A stretch of 8,523 bases of DNA from Planctomycetota bacterium (GTDB lineage: Bacteria > Planctomycetota > Planctomycetia > Pirellulales > Pirellulaceae): contig JAHWKS010000172.1 in assembly GCA_019347795.1 (NCBI GenBank), forward strand, positions 1 through 8,523. The letters are read 5' to 3'. The translations under genes and the position numbers were made by a program. This document shows positions 7,901 through 8,523 of this stretch, in pieces. Position 1 is the stretch's first letter. Each line of letters starts with the position of its first letter. The notes below the pieces were generated by a model. That model did not search any database. It was not told the origin of the DNA and worked only from the letters and a program-made list of their open reading frames with translations.

Positions 7901-8481
7901 GCGTCTCCCTCGGCGTCTTTGAGCCGACCGGCCGGCTGATCGCCTACGGCCAGGGCGGCGACGACGATATCCAGGTCTCCGGCAGCATCACCCTCGCCGC
8001 GTGGCTGTACGGCGACGGCGGCAACGACCGCCTCAAGGGGGGCGCGGGGCATGACGTGCTGATCGGCAGCGCGGGCGACGACCTGCTGGTGGGCGGCCAG
8101 GGGCGCGATCTGCTGGTGGGCGGCCACGGGGCCGACCGCATTGTTGGCAATGCCGACCATGACGTCCTGATTGCCGGCGTCCTGCAGTTCGACCGTCTCG
8201 AACACGCGCTGTGCCGGATCATGGCCGAGTGGACTTCCGGCCGCGATTACCAGACGCGGATCGAAAACCTTTCGGGCGAGGGGACCGGCGAGCGCCTGAA
8301 CGATGAGACCTTCCTGAAGATCGGCGGGACGGTGCTCGACGACGAAGGCGAGTCCGAAGACGTGCTCACCGGCAGCGCCGGCGACGACTGGTTCTTCTTC
8401 TGGGCGCCCGAGGACCGAGCCACCGACCTGAAGGACGAGGTCTTCGCCGACGATCTCGACTGGATCCTCGCGGAGGGATAG
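4954..8481 (+). CDS. Giant surface/extracellular beta-helix protein with LEPR-x-LL, CSLREA-like, PKD and RTX-type regions
   Basis: An 1175-residue protein predicted to act at the cell surface or outside the cell; no enzymatic motif was recognised. The Arg/Lys-rich N-terminus leads into LEDRALLA (residues 33-40), the LEPR-x-LL type motif of large planctomycete extracellular proteins. A CSLREA-like segment follows (about 42-120, with TTLREAIQQAN but without the Cys). A right-handed beta-helix built of GNFIGTDVTG and GGxxPGAGNLISGN motifs runs from about 5440 to 7110. A YANEELDPSGHGEGE module lies near 7250-7300. A PKD domain (about 7498-7776) has AGGPY and YEWDFDGDG. Six tandem RTX-like nonapeptides (8011-8172) would bind calcium. 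The acidic C-terminal domain (MAEWTSGRDYQTR near 8221-8259, TGSAGDDWFFF near 8368-8400) resembles the usual end of such planctomycete proteins. The gene appears intact. Adhesion or envelope structure is a plausible inference, not shown by the sequence. Confidence 0.92.
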   Translation: MFPLSWLRPLKSRPSTSRKRPPRRRTIPRIEALEDRALLATIVVTSTADTVDDTDSVTTLREAIQQANAQVNVDADNDGTPEPDRIEFAIPTTDAGYDPDTGAFTIQPQTSLSAITDPVIIDGYTQAGASPNTLADGIDAVLKVVVNGANAVGNHWDPNGDANGLLLFTTTTVRGLVINGFSRMGIELRGGGSSIIEGNFIGTDVTGAFAAPNNIHGIAIIDGSPNNLIGGRTPAARNLISGNSQNGVAITGAGAANNRVEGNFVGTDVTGEKALGNGADGIGFGAGAPNTIIGGAAPGAGNLVSGNGREGINAGGIEGGIVQGNFVGTDVTGTKALGNLRHGIFGGNSLIGGTDPGAGNLISGNGGPGIGGGGFTVQGNLFGTDVTGTTSIGADGRPLYNGPGAGQTAAGLDFAGALHAPTLIGGTDPAARNSFAGSVTIYFGTGGRVQGNDIGGILRIGAATDILIGGSEPGAGNVIREGIQLFQTVGARVQGNMIGTDATGLSRTGSGTIEIWGGAHGNVIGADGDGIHDGAEGNVLGSIRITGVGTDDNVVAGNFIGTDITGSTALGVGGWVVTENGASGNRIGANGDGVSDALERNVIAGFLQSFSPTGAAVAIRDGNDNTVAGNFIGTDATGQNALGNTSHGVLVHAFTSSAQSNVVGTVGVGVADDVEGNVIAFKGLDGFAAIVVTEANAFRGNSIYSNAGLGIDLGNDGVTPQDAGDADTGANNLQNFPVLDSASGGATTRVTGTLNSLATTSFIIDFYANEELDPSGHGEGERWLGFATVTTDAGGDASFYATDLAAAASGEYVTATATRLEDHDNDPATPLVATDTSEFSATAPVVNEPPVADAGGPYLVVRGGTVRLDASASSDPEQSAETLTYEWDFDGDGVFDDATGVNPVFSAAGIETPGTRTVALRVTDDGGLTDTATGTIEIVVIALIDDDCHPGQTALAVGGTLGGDQITFTPGSNAGEVEVTLNGVSLGVFEPTGRLIAYGQGGDDDIQVSGSITLAAWLYGDGGNDRLKGGAGHDVLIGSAGDDLLVGGQGRDLLVGGHGADRIVGNADHDVLIAGVLQFDRLEHALCRIMAEWTSGRDYQTRIENLSGEGTGERLNDETFLKIGGTVLDDEGESEDVLTGSAGDDWFFFWAPEDRATDLKDEVFADDLDWILAEG
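5545..6867 (+). repeat. Beta-helix repeat region with seven GNxxGTDxTG motifs
   Basis: The motif occurs at 5545, 5737, 5923, 6088, 6436, 6622 and 6838 (30 bases each), giving spacings of 192, 186, 165, 348, 186 and 216 bases. The 348-base gap is about twice the normal period and holds a degenerate unit (GNDIGGILRIG near 6304). Between the motifs lie GGxxPGAGN or GGxxPAARN turns. The irregular spacing at codon level is normal for helix coils with loop insertions. Confidence 0.8.
8011..8172 (+). repeat. Six tandem RTX-like calcium-binding nonapeptides
   Basis: Six 27-base units encode GDGGNDRLK, GGAGHDVLI, GSAGDDLLV, GGQGRDLLV, GGHGADRIV and GNADHDVLI, fitting the GGxGxDxLx calcium beta-roll pattern. 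The last two units are degenerate. A 17-base stretch recurs exactly at 8083-8099 and 8110-8126, which suggests recent unit duplication. Confidence 0.85.
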
Positions 8482-8492
8482 ACGCAAAAAGC

Positions 8493-8520
8493 CGGGTCGC
8501 CCGCGCCGTTGGGAGACCCG
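8493..8520 (+). terminator. Possible transcription terminator hairpin after gene 3
   Basis: CGGGTC (8493-8498) pairs with GACCCG (8515-8520). After a G/A mismatch, CCC (8500-8502) pairs with GGG (8511-8513) around an 8-base loop. The hairpin starts 12 bases after the stop codon and is preceded by AAAAA (8486-8490). The window ends 3 bases later, so a following T-run cannot be seen. Confidence 0.45.
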
Positions 8521-8523
8521 ACA

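Noticed and set aside
7411..8487. 358-codon minus-strand open frame antisense to the PKD/RTX end
   Set aside because: The plus strand carries clear PKD and RTX motifs here; the minus-strand translation shows only repeat-driven patterns such as AAHQQ.

Overview
The window looks like planctomycete chromosomal DNA (phylum Planctomycetota). This rests on three GC-rich, same-strand genes whose architectures are typical of that phylum: a serine/threonine kinase fused to a membrane helix and TPR repeats, a secreted RCC1-repeat protein with a PKD-like and an LWPPNH-type C-terminal module, and a giant LEPR-x-LL / CSLREA-like / beta-helix / PKD / RTX-repeat surface protein. A finer taxonomic placement cannot be supported from the sequence alone.

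Layout. (1) 2-2899: a 5'-truncated kinase-TPR gene. Its N-lobe lies off the left edge. The family-like protein appears to end near 2560. The remaining ~113 codons are a non-family tail that starts with a frameshifted remnant of a second kinase domain (2561-2663) and later contains copy 1 of a short direct repeat (2793-2835). (2) 3028-4683: a predicted exported protein with exactly seven RCC1-type repeats of 38 (first one 36) residues, followed by a PKD-like domain and an LWPPNH domain. (3) 4684-4953: a 270-base gap holding copy 2 of the direct repeat (4742-4784), two consecutive perfect inverted repeats (4822-4865 and 4874-4900), and a start-less 73-codon open frame on the minus strand. (4) 4954-8481: an 1175-residue surface/extracellular protein. 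(5) A hairpin at the right edge (8493-8520) that may be the transcription terminator of gene 3.

How the genes fit together: the kinase is predicted to be a membrane-anchored cytoplasmic sensor or signalling protein, and the other two are predicted to act outside the cytoplasm. Nothing in the sequence shows that they form one pathway. The gaps (128 and 270 bases) and the structured second gap argue against a tight operon. No RNA gene, CRISPR array, transposase or complete mobile element was seen. The most interesting part is the degraded sequence on either side of the RCC1 gene: a paralogous kinase fragment on its left and a direct repeat on both sides. These suggest that the locus was rearranged by recombination or gene loss among repetitive paralogues.
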